This document shows positions 25,090-36,675 of a DNA stretch of 64,000 nt, one piece after another. Where the stretch lies: positions 3,279,413 to 3,343,412 of the forward strand of contig CM073324.1 in the NCBI GenBank assembly GCA_037043015.1, read 5' to 3'. The stretch is from Bryum argenteum (taxonomy: Eukaryota; Streptophyta; Bryopsida; Bryales; Bryaceae). A model generated the notes under the pieces. That model saw nothing but the letters and a program-made list of their open reading frames with translations, had not been told where the DNA came from and ran no database searches. Every line of letters begins with the position of its first letter. Within the stretch, counting starts at the first letter, position 1. Made by a program: the position numbers and the translations under genes.

Positions 25090-25390
25090 CATGGATCCAA
25101 GGGAGTGTCTAAATATCCTCTACGAGCGTGGCTTGGATGCCAGGCTCGGGTGGGGGTGGGGAGGGTGGGGTAAAATCTCCCCCTATTTTTTAATTTGTTT
25201 AGGCCCCATTTGAACACAAAAGGGGCTTCCAAGGGTAATTTGGGGCCCCAGGTCCCAAATTTTGCAAAAAAAAATTCAAAAAATGGCCCCAAATGGGGGA
25301 AACGGGAAGGGCCAGAAAATTGATCCCCACCGAGCCTGGCATCCGAGCCACGCTCGTAGGGGAGAAATAAAGAGACCCTGGATCCAAGAG
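25090..25390. mobile_element. Foldback-type element with long inverted ends
   Basis: The left arm tggatccaagggagtgtc...tacgagcgtggc..gatgccaggctcggg is repeated in inverse at the right end (about 25328-25388) over roughly 60 bp with few mismatches. The interior is a GC-skewed spacer with no gene. This fits a non-autonomous hairpin element. Confidence 0.65.
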
Positions 25391-25928
25391 TGTGGGTGGA
25401 GCCAGTGATGGTGCCAATGGCTTGGATGCAAGTGGCAAAAGGCAGAGGTTCGGCCACGGGGTGATTCACATGTTGTGTACTGAGGAGTCAATAGAATAAC
25501 CTGTAGAAAGCAGCTTTCAGATGTGTCCTGCATGTATTGTACCATTTTCTTTGCATATTATCAATGGACGTGAATTGGGGCGGCATGCAGTTCGGCTGCC
25601 GTGTGTGTGGCTGTCGACGTGAACGTGAATTGGTGTGGCATGTTTGTTGACTTGACTTATTAATAACGTCCACACATGTTGAACTGAATCAGTCTGCGTG
25701 GCCAACATTTGTGGTGATTATCTTCACGCACTTTTCTTTTTCTTTTCTGTTCGGTGGTCACTTGAGAGCAAGAAGAGTTTTTTAAGGACTTTGCTCTCCT
25801 AAAGTCGACATCGACCACACATCACCACGCAATCGACTACAAAAATATGTTGTTTTTGTAAAAAAACTGAAACCTTGACTCAGTATATCTCAAAATCCTT
25901 ACGGTGAAATTTGATGTAGATTTGTGGG

Positions 25929-26291
25929 TAAAGATAGATAGATAGAAACTTCGGTCCTTTCTAAGGGGCCGGCGTGAATGAAGTGTCCGTTCGTAATGCT
26001 AATATCCCGATGACCACCGGACAAGGGGAAATCAGAACAATACTACTTCCCCCTCTCGAGGGTGGACACTATAACTACGCTAGTTTCTAGCCTAGTTACT
26101 AGTGCCTTGAAGATACTTGACATAGTATGTCCCCAAAGGGCTTTGAGGTACCCATACAACAAGGTCCAAGGACCTCCCACAATAGTTGGGTGGACTATAG
26201 TAGTGAGCACCACGCCAGCATGGGGAATAAAACCCACAACCTCCTCATTGGGGGCCTAAGCCCTAACCACCAAGCCATGGCTTGTGGTGCC
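25929..26291 (-). mobile_element. Full-length tRNA-derived SINE
   Basis: Read on the minus strand, the head has a pol III A box TGGCTTGGTGG (26267-26277) and, 25 bases on, a B box-like GGTTGTGGGTTTTATTCC (26224-26241). A tRNA-unrelated body of about 230 bp follows, and the element ends in a (CTAT)n tail at 25929-25942. Length, promoter boxes and simple-repeat tail are those of a tRNA-type SINE. Truncated copies lie at 4289-4387 and 55935-56147. Confidence 0.8.
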
Positions 26292-26379
26292 TTAAAATTA
26301 TTGTTGACTTATAAATATGAATGGTCTCTTTATTAACTACAATTCTCCTTAGAAAGGGCAAAAATAGATAAGTTATACT

Positions 26380-26410
26380 CCCTCTGTCCCATTATGATTT
26401 TCTGGTAGGT
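26380..26410. mobile_element. Orphan Stowaway-like terminus
   Basis: TACTCCCTCTGTCCCA at this position matches the Stowaway terminal motif. No convincing inverted partner was found downstream. Confidence 0.35.
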
Positions 26411-26647
26411 TCTCTCAAATCTACCTTTGGATCTATTTCGCTTTACTATCTTTTGATGAAGGGAGACTTTCAATTACTTTCTAACATATTAATAAAGTGT
26501 TAATATCCTTCATGACATTTTGGTGATGCCAAAGACAGCCGGTGAGGGTCTAGGTCAGTTCAGTGATAAACACAAATTTACAAATCCGAGAGCTTTGGAT
26601 TGTTTAATTGATAAAACCCTAATCAACACTTGGGTAATCAACATCGT

Positions 26648-26803
26648 GACCTCCAAGTCTCTGAGTGGTATCAACTTGTTGAAGGTTTTTTGGAGTGCTG
26701 ACCTCCAAGTCTCTCGGTGGTATCAACTTGTTGAAGGTTTTTTGGAGTGTTGACCTCCAAGTCTCTCGGTGGTATCAACTTGTTGAAGGTTTTTTGGAGT
26801 GTT
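26648..26803. repeat. Three tandem 52-bp units
   Basis: gacctccaagtctct..gtgg then tatcaacttgttgaaggttt and tttggagtgct/t repeats three times with one or two differences between units. Confidence 0.95.
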
Positions 26804-27057
26804 GGTGCGAGGTGTATAACTTTTAGCATGGTAAGGTTTTGCAAGGAGTAGAACTTCTAGTATTATGTGAGGTTTTTGTCTGTGACGACTTGCACGCGTT
26901 CAATGTGTGCACCAGCCACTCCGAAAACTTACAAAAAAATATCTCCAAAAAGCATTATGCATTCTCCTTTCCAAATTTACACCCATTTACAAAGCCATGG
27001 CGTTTCTGCATTTCATATATTGAAGCCAAAAAATGCATTGTGATATCAAATCTCATA

Positions 27058-27636
27058 TTAACCCCTAAAGATCCTTGGGTGTTTTTGGGAGCTTAAAACC
27101 TCAAAACTCCAATTCTCTACCTCTATGCACTTCAAGGGGTGCGAAACAATTTTTTTATTATTTTCTTAACTTCCAACCGTAAGATCTTGTACCTAAGCCA
27201 ATTTTCAGTATCTGATATAAAAATTGACCGTTGGATGTTTACCATTTGAGAGATTATAACATCCAAAGTTTGTCTACGAAGTTTTTTTGGGCATTGTTGA
27301 GATTATTTTTGACACTTTTGGAGGCTGCCCTTGTAAAATTGGTACACTTTTTGACTTGGGGCCCTTTGGAACTTAAGTAGTGATTTGGTCATGAACATAT
27401 TTCCAAAAAAAAATCTCAAAAAAATACTAAATTTAAACTGCCCCAGTTCGGCTCGCAAACCAAGAATTGTTGTAGAAGACTCAAAAATTGGAATTTGGCT
27501 TTGTAAATTTTGCACTTTGCAGTATAGGGAGCACCCATTAAAAAATTTAGGCAAAAATATTACTTTTAACCTATTCATCTAAGCTGCCCAAAATAGCAAA
27601 AGCCCGATTTGGTCCTCTTGGATCTTTAGGGGTTAA
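27058..27636. mobile_element. piggyBac-like MITE, long subfamily, well preserved
   Basis: The 579-bp element has a perfect 17-bp inverted repeat, TTAACCCCTAAAGATCC / GGATCTTTAGGGGTTAA, with TTAA on both sides. Its interior is shared with 1461-2065 and 46515-47450 (for example aagttttttgggcattg and ccgtaagatcttgtaccta). No transposase is encoded. Confidence 0.88.
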
Positions 27637-27821
27637 AATCTTGTACTATTTGTGATATCATAATGTTTGAAGTTAGAAGTAATTACCTTTTTCCTAGTCC
27701 TGTAAAGAGATCCAAACATTTTACATGCCAAGAATTGATTTTAACGCTTGAAGATAGTAAACTCTGACTACCCAAGTTTCAAACACTAGCGCCGGAAAGC
27801 AAGGAGGGTTTTCACCTTTCG

Positions 27822-28178
27822 GCCCTAAATAAGCGATTTGGCAGGACATCCCCCAAGCCGGGACTTACCAAGTACCAACCTCCTTGCCCCCCAAATCTTG
27901 CCGGCCATAAAAAAATTTGGGAGTGAATTTGCCCCCTATTTTTTCAATTGTTGATGTCACCCATAATACCATTGTAGGGTCTCCCAAAAGTAAAATGGGA
28001 TCTTAGATCCCATTTCAAAACTCAAAGTTTCAAAGAAAGTAGTTGAAGGCCTCAAAGAATGAAATATATAAAAATGCCATTTTTTTGGCCGGGCAGGGAG
28101 TATGGGCGGGCAGGCGCTAGGGTAAGCCCCAGCTTGAGGGATGTCCTGTCCACGCCCAAAATAAGTGCCTTAGGGCTC
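27822..28178. mobile_element. Foldback-type element with long inverted ends
   Basis: gccctaaataag...ggcaggacatcccccaagcc..gggacttacc at the left recurs inverted at the right (ggtaagccccagcttgaggg then atgtcctgtcc...taagtgccttagggc), with arms of at least 50 bp and weaker pairing further in. The spacer carries ccctattttttcaattg, resembling a spacer motif of the foldback element at 25090-25390. Confidence 0.6.
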
Positions 28179-28613
28179 TTGTGAAAATTTGAACTGAAAT
28201 AATAGAGGTTGCGATAAATTTGCAAACCAAGAGTGTCTATGTGGACAAAATGATAACCTTTTCTCACTAAAAAAAGTATTATAATTTGCTCATAACAAAA
28301 GACCCAACTCTGATAACAAAGACATCTTTCTACTGAAAAGAGGGAGAATAATTGAATGGACATAATTGAATCAGATGTATACAAGGCATGCACAGCGGGA
28401 AAATCATTGAATAAACAGTAGAAGGGCTGCACAATTCCAACTCCAATTCTCCTGACTCAACCTATTTCTGTACTACAAACACCGCATGGGTACTGAGATA
28501 GGATCATAAAACCTCGTGTCTGCCAGAAAGGTCTAAAAACATATAGTATAAGACTTACTGAAATCCACAAGTCCAGTCTCACGAATTAATACTACACAAA
28601 AATGAAATTGCAC

Positions 28614-30873
28614 CTATCTGAGAGATGAAGGAGGAGGTGGTGGCATGTTGGATTTCGCCAAACCAACCCAAGCAATCACTCCCACAGCAAGAACTATCCA
28701 ACCCATGACGTCGTACTTGAAGTCGCTATCCTTCTTCTTCTTTGCTCCAGCCTGAAAAAAATCATGCAGTACCGAGTGAACTCAGCGACCTTGGTTCCGC
28801 TCTCATTTATATCAAAATAGTAAACATTCCCTTGACATCGCAGGACATTGTGGAACAAGGGTAGTAAGCTCTCTTTCCTAAATGTTTTACAACTGAAACC
28901 TAGAGAATACTCGCGTCCTGTATTCCAGTGATTCTATGGTGCTACAGCAGAATATCATCCACTGCTACAGACTTGATCCACTATATATATGCAAAAAAGA
29001 CTCGTGCTTCATATATGAGCAATGTCAACCGTGTCCAGCAGCATTCAAAAGGCTAAAGTAGATCCATTTTAATTTTCATACATATCAAACTGAGATTAGT
29101 CAGTGAACTCCAAATTGAAGGACGGAACCTACTCGTTATGAAAAATTGATGTCCATCTAACAAAACCAATGCTTTCCTTTGAGAGAGGTACTTACTTGTT
29201 TCACTGGTCCGGCTGTTGGTCCTGCACCAATTGCTGCCTGCGAAGCCAACTGCTTCTGCAGTTCCTGGTGAAGTGAAGGGGCCTGATGCAACAAGTACTT
29301 CATTAGCGAAAGTAATTCGTTGAGGATAATCTCTCGTGCACGTGTGAAGCCCGGAAAGGATAACGACTCTATGAAGACTATTTAACTGGGTGTAGATAAA
29401 GATGAAAAAAATCGTAGCGCTCATGCTCGTGAGAAAACGAGAAAAGCTGAATTATACCTTCTCCGTCATCTCCAGCGCCTTCTGGTAAAGCTCGTTGTGA
29501 GGCTCCTCGTCAAGTGCTTGCTGGAAGCAACGAGCGGCTTTCTTGAAGTAGTCGTTAGCCTTGTCAGTCTCGGTGACCAGGAAACCCTGAGACGTATGAG
29601 CATTACCTAAGCACCACAGAGCATCGTGCTTGCGAGGATTGATTCTCAATGCCTCCTCCAACTTTGACACGGCATCTGAGACCAAAGCACATGCGTCACT
29701 CCATTTCGTACGATTCCCAACCCTAGAATTATAGACATTTTTATCGAAAACTACTTGCACTCGACCCGTCACAAATTCATATTCCTGCAGTCACTCTAGG
29801 GCAACCATTAACTGCAAGTTTTTGATGCGTAACCCTCGAGTTTGAGCTCTTAAGACTGAGGCTTTATGCTAACAGTGGCACACTCATACGGACAAGTTGC
29901 GAAACACTACGATTCTTCTAAAAATTTAAGGAGTCCTTCCAATCAGAATACATACGAAGTGGTAAACAATGAGCGCATTGTAACACTGTATTCAGCTGTC
30001 TTCCACTATTGCAGTATACTACGAAGGAAAAAACTTTCAAAGATGACTACCTTGCACCATGTCGATAGAATCTTGACCCTGTCGGAAATGCGCAAGCTCC
30101 AAAAGTGCACCTCCCCATCTTGTCAAGTTCTGCAATTACGTTCGCAATAAAACTTTTCAGATACAAAGAAATGGCAAAAAATAACAGATGAGCTTAATGA
30201 TCCCCACTAAAAAGTATCAACCAAAAAGCCACAAACGGAACGCAGAGTCTGAATTGCTTGACCTAAAACACATTCCGTCACACAGGAATGCGACCAGACC
30301 TTAAAGCCACAAGAGATACTCCGCACATAATCATTTCAATCAATCCAGATCCAGCAACACGTGATATGAACTAATCTCCAAGCTGCTTAAGTGCCATTCG
30401 ATTGGACTGAATACATAATTTTCAGCTTGAAGCGAAGAAAGCATCCACGATAAAATTCAAAATAAAATAAAATAAACACAGTATGCAATCTGCTTCTTCT
30501 GCATGTTACCGGAAATGCATGCTCTTCTAGCAAGATTTATAAACAAAAATCGAATAGAATTGCAAAGAAATCTGCAAAGTAACAATCTAGTTAAGATCAT
30601 AACCATAAGGAGTCCTACTTGAGAGGTAAATACTCCATATATCTCCAATGAAAACTCTTATTCGTAAAACGTTCGAACAATCGACGAATTTGTAAAAGAA
30701 AAGCCGTAACCCTAATCATAAACCCTACAGTCCAAAGAGTGGGTATGAGAGAGAGCCAGGAAATGACATACATCGGCGTCAGTGGGCGAGCGGATGTAAT
30801 CAGCGGCAGCCTTCTCGCGCGTCTGCTCGAAGAACATCAAGCGCTCCAACTCTTCCCTCTGCATGCTATCCAT
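28614..30873 (-). CDS. TOM20: Mitochondrial import receptor subunit TOM20, plant type
   Basis: Five exons (minus strand): 30772-30873, 30051-30129, 29458-29675, 29196-29282 and 28614-28751, total 207 residues, all in frame. Plant TOM20 sits in the outer mitochondrial membrane and recognises presequences as part of the TOM complex. The order is as in plant TOM20: an N-terminal acidic helix ([20 protein letters not shown]), [15 protein letters not shown], a TPR pair with [18 protein letters not shown] and [13 protein letters not shown], a Gly/Pro linker, a lysine-rich stretch ([10 protein letters not shown]) and one C-terminal membrane helix (178-194) with a short Pro-rich tail. Being tail-anchored with reversed topology is typical of plants and unlike animal TOM20. 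Confidence 0.95.
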
Positions 30874-31733
30874 GTTGGGAAGTGCGCCGAATTTCTCACT
30901 TACAGAATGAGAGAAAAGCACAGGCAGGACGTCAGAATCACAAAACAATGGAAGGGCGAAGTTGGTTTTGAAGGAACCCTCACTGTGACGGAGATGCAAA
31001 AGATATAGTAACAATCGAGGCTCTCAAGGCATGTAATACTGATCAAGCGGTCACGGGCTCCGCGGTCATGCCGTCGTTATTCGTGGGGCGCCTGTCACCG
31101 TGCTCCTCTTGCCGTCCTTCCACCTGTACTGCAATGTTCATCTAGATAATTTTAGCCCCTAAAATTAAAATGACCCCTTTTCTCTGTTTTTCTTGCCCTT
31201 TTTCAATGCACGGTGATCTTTTTACATTGTGACTTATTTTGAAGATATAATTGAAGGATCTTGTGCACCAAATCTTAGTTCAAATTTCTTACTATATTCA
31301 AGATCATGATGTTCAAAGTTTTAAAAAGAATCTCTTGTAATAAAAAGGGAAAGGCATGCTTTGCAAGTTAAAAATATATGAGTTATGTAAGTCAAACCAA
31401 GAGTGCGGTATAAAAGGCCTTACCCGTCCCCAAAATCTTGAGTCCTATTATGCATGTTAGGTCTCGAACCTAATGCAAAATGGGGTAGCAATGGCATCTA
31501 TTATACAATAATTGTCAAAATTGATCAAACATCTGCAAACACTTCATTCAATTCTTTGTGAACAAAACATGAACACACGAAAATGGAGCAAGTAATTTAA
31601 TTAACATACTATGTAATATATGATACATATTAGAGGAAACTCGCTTTCAATATTAAAGCTCTCAAAAAGATTGAGAAAAACAAAGTCCACCCAAGCATTT
31701 GATCACTTTTGCCAACCTATGAATGATGATCTC
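30874..31733. other. TOM20 upstream region
   Basis: TOM20 promoter and leader side, then AT-rich DNA with no gene. An isolated TTAGCCCCTAAAATT near 31153 may be a decayed TTAA-family terminus. Confidence 0.4.
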
Positions 31734-32400
31734 TCAACACTTTTCCCCCCTCCCTTTTGTTGCTTTTATAGCTGCAATTCTATGTGGCGTACTTTCTACA
31801 AGCCTCTTACAATCATGTGATGTAAATCAGTGAAATCTTTTGCCACAAGATCCCATTGTTCTAATGATCCATTTGGAGGCCTCTCATATGGATTGAGTCT
31901 CTGTGTACGAATTGACCAAAGCTGTTCGATGGGATTCAGATTAGGCAATTCAGCAAGCCAAGGTAACAGGGCAAAAGGTTGCCAAGAGAACTGCTCTTAA
32001 AGCATCTTTATTGTGTGAATGGGAGAATTGACTTATTGGAAAATAACACGAGAACGGTCTGAGTTGAACCTGGAAAGTACCCTGTGGATACTTTCCTATA
32101 GACATCACCATAACAAATCTGATTAATGCACCCCTCTACGTTGCTTATCAATTCAGATATATGCATGCATACACAAACCATAATCCTCCCACCTCCATGT
32201 TTCACTGTTTGATTGATAAATTGTTTTGAAAGTGGCATTGCCTCTTGTGTCTAACACCAACCCTTCCATGTGAGGTGAAGCGGTTGATTTTACACGCGTT
32301 TCAGAAGATTACTCGGCTTTAATCCTCTATGGTCTAGAATTTGCCGACACTAGTAAACTCGAAACACGCCTTTACGTTTTTGAGAAAAAGATGTGGTTTT
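31734..32400 (-). pseudogene. Tc1/mariner transposase, broken
   Basis: On the minus strand, fragments of a Tc1-type transposase follow in correct order but in different frames: VKACFEFTSVGKF, TVKHGGGRIMVC, VEGCINQICYGDVYRK, ALLPWLAELPNLNPIEQLW and LVESTPHRIAAIKATKG, ending at a stop at 31734-31736. NLNPIE-LW and the closing ESTPHRIAA motif are Tc1-like (DD34E type) rather than the plant mariner type. The catalytic segment before the last motif is scrambled (FSNKSILPFTQ then stop). Several frameshifts and stops make it non-functional. No terminal inverted repeats were identified. Confidence 0.8.
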
Positions 32401-33828
32401 TGACCTTGGTGGTTGTTTGCGAACATAAACCATCTCTATGAAGTGCATGTTTAAAAGCATGAGAGCTCACTTTTACTCACGATATTTGTTGCGAAGACCT
32501 TGCTATATCTACACAAGTACCCACTCTTTCCCTCACTATTTTTTACACACACCTTTGTTCGTGTGGTCTATTTCTTTTTCCACGTCACCTCCACCCAAGG
32601 GGTTTACATCTGAAACATGTACCAGACAAAGGTTATGAACACTTTCCACTCACATGCTAAGTATTTGTTATCTCCTTGTGTGATCATCCTCTCTGGAGCA
32701 TCGAAACTACGTTATCTTGTGTCTATTGAGATAATGCTTTGGGCATCTTGAAACACTAAAGAAGAAGGCCCATACGGTAGTGATAATTGTATACACAACT
32801 ATTAAAGACTAGAGAAATTAAGGTTCTGCGAGAACCACGAGACAATCTCTCACAAGTCTCTGCACATCACTTTATGAGTTTTTGCATTTTATGAATTGTC
32901 AAGCTCAGAGCTAAAAGCTCAAGCAACCTCAAACCTCAACAACACTCTTCCCTATTCATACGCTATTCAGATTCTAATCTTGTTTGCACTTACCGATAAT
33001 TGCAGTCGACACACTGTTCCCTTACAACCACTTCGACTTTGCTTGCACAAGATTTGACTCTACGATGACAGCGAGAACTAGTCCTTGGGGCTCGACAGGG
33101 TGCATAAGAATCAAAATAATAAAAAAAGATCAAACCGTCTCCAATTCAAGTACTAGAATCCACAGAGCCTTCATGTACACTCAATGGATAAAGACATATG
33201 AGAATCATTCCATGATAAACACTTTCTTCTTTATTGTATTGAATCATCAAAAATTCATCCAACAGAATGAATACAAAAGAGAATCGTAACAAACAGTCAC
33301 GCTGACTGCCAAAAGATGGCACTCTCATTGGCGTACGGTCTCAACAAACACATGAGTCCTGTCGACTAACCCAGAAAAAAAGGCAAGAAGAATAATTTCT
33401 CAACAAGAGCATCAGTTTATTTTACAAGGATTGGATCAAAAAAGAAGTGAACAGTACAGTCGAAGCATCTTATAGTATCCAGCAACTCTCGGTCGGTCGG
33501 AGCTTCGGAACTCCTCCAAAATGGCGAATGGCGAAGCACATGATTGTAGAGAATCATGAAATTCTGCGCTCGTGGCCACCTTAAATGCAATCAAGAAGAA
33601 GACGAAGAAGACGACGCAGCAGTTGTAAATTGAAGCAAAGACATCGCTGGTTGTACCACTTTGGCCCTGTCCGCACGCCGCGATCTCGTCGGCTCACGGC
33701 ACGTCGACATGCCCATGAACTGCTCGTGCTCATGCTCATCACTCCCAATTGACTTTACGGACATTCTCGATCTCGACTGACTCCTCGAAGTCCAGCTTTT
33801 CCGCAGAGGTTGAGTGATTGCTACGGCG
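32401..33828. other. Intergenic region upstream of the PfkB gene
   Basis: Outer part of the transposon debris, then the PfkB gene promoter. No other gene seen. Confidence 0.4.
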
Positions 33829-36133
33829 ATGGCGATGGCGAGCTTGGTGCGGAATGGTGATGCGGATTCCCACTTCTGCGATGCTGTTGTTACTGGCAGA
33901 GTCTTGGAGCTCGTCACTTTCTCTCCCATCCTCGACGACATTATCTTCCCTGATGGGCGAGCTTCCATTTTCAGCCTCGGCGGTGGAGGTATCCATTGCA
34001 TCATCTCCTCTCGATTGTGGTTATGAATCTGAGATCGGGTGCTAAGTAGCAAGGTGTGTAATTGATTGCTTGCAGGGCCTCAATGTGCGTTCGGGGCTCT
34101 TCTATGGTGCTCGAATGGCGAGAGGTTGGTCGGTGGACCACTACCAACAACAATTTTGTCGGTGTGTTTTCGAATTTCACCGACTAAGTACTCTGTACTG
34201 TACCTGGTTGTTTGTGCAGAGTTGGACTAGCAGGAGGTGTCGGTGAAGACTTTCCAGAATCATGTGAAATGTGGCTAGAGAAAGCGGGGGTCGACACTGG
34301 CGGCCTCTTGCGTTGGCCATGTCCTTCCGTCAGAGTGTGGCACTTGAGGTTTGCAATCATTCAATTAGATCCCCCCCAGCTCTCCTCTTCTTTTCGCGAG
34401 TTTGTCAAGCAATGATGAGTGTCACGAACTTCATGTGTAAGTTTCAGAGGATAGTAACACATCAAAGAAAGTCAAACAAGGTCCGTATTGCATTCGAGAT
34501 GTACACAACTGAGAAGTTACGTTCGTTTTCCAAGTTTCTCTGAGTGTTTACGAATTGATTTCGCCTCCTTTTCACTAAGATTGGATTCTGAACGTTCGCA
34601 GTGAGCCTGTGGACGGATCTGAACAGAATATAGAGAGCGATCACGTACAAGCAGAGGTACAGAGTAGAGTCGGTAAATCTTTTGATATGATGCAGATTCC
34701 TCTATTACTTGAGAGATTTTGAAACGAAATGTTCTGCTGCAGATGAAGAGACTGGCCTTTCATGATCAGCCGTGGGAAATACTGCTGCCAGACTTGCACT
34801 TGCTCCCTCCGCGTTTCCAGTACTAAATCGATTCCCCTTACAATCACTTTATAGACTTAGAGAAGTCTCGAGTAAAATACGTCCTCCGGTGTCTGACTCT
34901 GATTATATAGTCCAGTCGCACAATTGAATCCGACTCTTAGAACGCTCATGCTTGTTTGTGGAATGCTGTTAGGAAAGCAAGGACGTATCATGTTGCGGTG
35001 CATCCCAGTGGGCGTACAATTCCGTTTCTTCGGAGTTTGAGAACAGGTGCAGCTATTGTGAGCGTTGAAGTCTTCCATCCTGCCGACGAAGTGCTTCCCC
35101 ATTCTGAGCTTCAGTATGGAATCCTTGCCGTACTTACAATTGTGACTTACCTGGGTGTCAATGCTTGAGTGCTCAATGTGCATGATCCAATACTCAAACA
35201 GGCGATACGCCCTTCATGTCTCACTGAGTGCACTAACATTTCATCTCATATCAATATTTGAACGAGAATATTGTGCAAACATCCCTATTTTTTCGATACT
35301 TTACCAGCGATGTATTGAAAGCAACATGTTTTTTGTGCAGGGCCTTGGTTTCAACGGGTCAGATATTCTCTCCAAACGAGCAAGAAGCCGCCTCTTTAGT
35401 AGGGTCAGGAACACCTCTGGAGCTCATAAAGCGGCTTTCAGAACTAGGGGCTGAGGTGCGCTTCCATCGATTCCCGATTCAACAATTGACTTTTATCAGA
35501 AATACATATATCGGTTCATTGATGAGGACCTTTTGCAGATTGTTGTGTTACGACGGGGACCTCTGGGCAGTATTGTGCACCGGTAAGAACGTGCATGTAA
35601 TTGATCCATCGTAGTTCGAATCTTGCTTATTGCCCGTGGCCATGAACTGATAAAGAGCAAAGTGGCAGGTCGGATACTAAAGAGACGTGGGAGGTTCCTG
35701 CATTTCATACAATATTCTTGCAACAGACTGGTGAAATGAAGAAAGTGCACAAGGCTGGTTTGGATGTGAAGCCTTTGGTCGACCCAACGGGGTGCGGCAA
35801 TGCCTTCTGTGGAGCCTTTTTGCTTGGATGGTACAAGACTCGCAACTTGTTAATAGCAGCTCTGTGGGGAAGTGCTTCGGCAAGCTTCAGTAAGTCTTCT
35901 CTCCTCCCAACCAATTGTTTATCTATGGTTCTATATACACAGCATCATTGTCTCTTTTGAGTAGTTCTATGTGCATTCGCATAATGCTGTGTGAGCTCGT
36001 ATTGGCACGAGATTTGATTGCAGTGTTGGAGTATGAAGGTCTTCCTCCACCTTTGGTATCTGACTGGAAGACTGTAGCTCAACGACGGCTTGCGCTTCTG
36101 CAACCACATGTCAAACGAATCGAGTTTCTTTAG
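33829..36133 (+). CDS. PfkB-family (ribokinase-like) protein, MAK32-like
   Basis: Ten exons: 33829-33988, 34076-34124, 34220-34348, 34602-34656, 34743-34819, 34973-35113, 35341-35455, 35539-35582, 35669-35889 and 36024-36133, total 366 residues with every junction in phase. The N-terminal beta strand (LVTFSPILDDIIFPDG), the LGGGGPQ glycine cluster (about 50-56) and VGLAGGVGEDFPE are the sugar-binding start of the fold. IFSPNEQEAASLVG and EIVVLRRGPLGSIVH are the ATP-side strands, and DPTGCGNAFCGAFLLGW (295-311) is signature 2. In this signature the usual catalytic Asp (DTxGAGD) is Asn301. The GGGG start is reminiscent of the fungal MAK32 branch. Substrate is unknown and kinase activity doubtful. 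Exon 1 overlaps minus-strand frames that I reject. The gene converges on ARP5. Confidence 0.88.
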
Positions 36134-36675
36134 GACTGTCTCTTGTATTGTGAAAATCAGGTGTGCATACCATTTTATTGTCGATATGGTCATAAACAAA
36201 GTGGTACTGTGGATACTGTGCCTCTCTATCGATTTTCCACCATTTTGGTGATGAATTTCTCCGGAGTTGAGCCACTGTATTCTAGTTCCTTCTGTGGGAG
36301 TCAGCAGTTTGAACATTTCAGTAGAATGTACCATTTGGACATAGCATGTAACATTCATTGTGGTACAAAAAAGATGTTTAACAATTTGAAGCATGAAGGC
36401 TTTGGTTGGGAAAATTCTACATTCTGCAAAACAATTTCAACTTCATACAATTAATACTGAGTTAATGGGAGCCTCCCAAAGTCGAATCAACCCCATTTGG
36501 AGGCGAGCCATGTGAAACACTACAAGAAGTACATGAGAAATAATCATCTATTTTGAACATCCGAGGATCTTGATAGGGGAAAAAAAAAACCTTGCAACAT
36601 GTGGAGACTATAGAGCTAGAGGATCAATGTCCAACATGCCTAGACCCTGAAAGAATGTAAGTCCTCCATTTACTT

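Noticed and set aside
33739..33996. Second minus-strand frame (acidic, 85 codons) over the same stretch
   Set aside because: Also a shadow of the PfkB first exon.
33591..34004. Minus-strand frame of 137 codons, basic and Ser-rich
   Set aside because: It lies antisense to exon 1 of the PfkB gene, whose protein sequence (FSPILDDIIFPDG, LGGGGPQ) is clearly conserved. The minus frame shows no family and ends in a simple Ser run.
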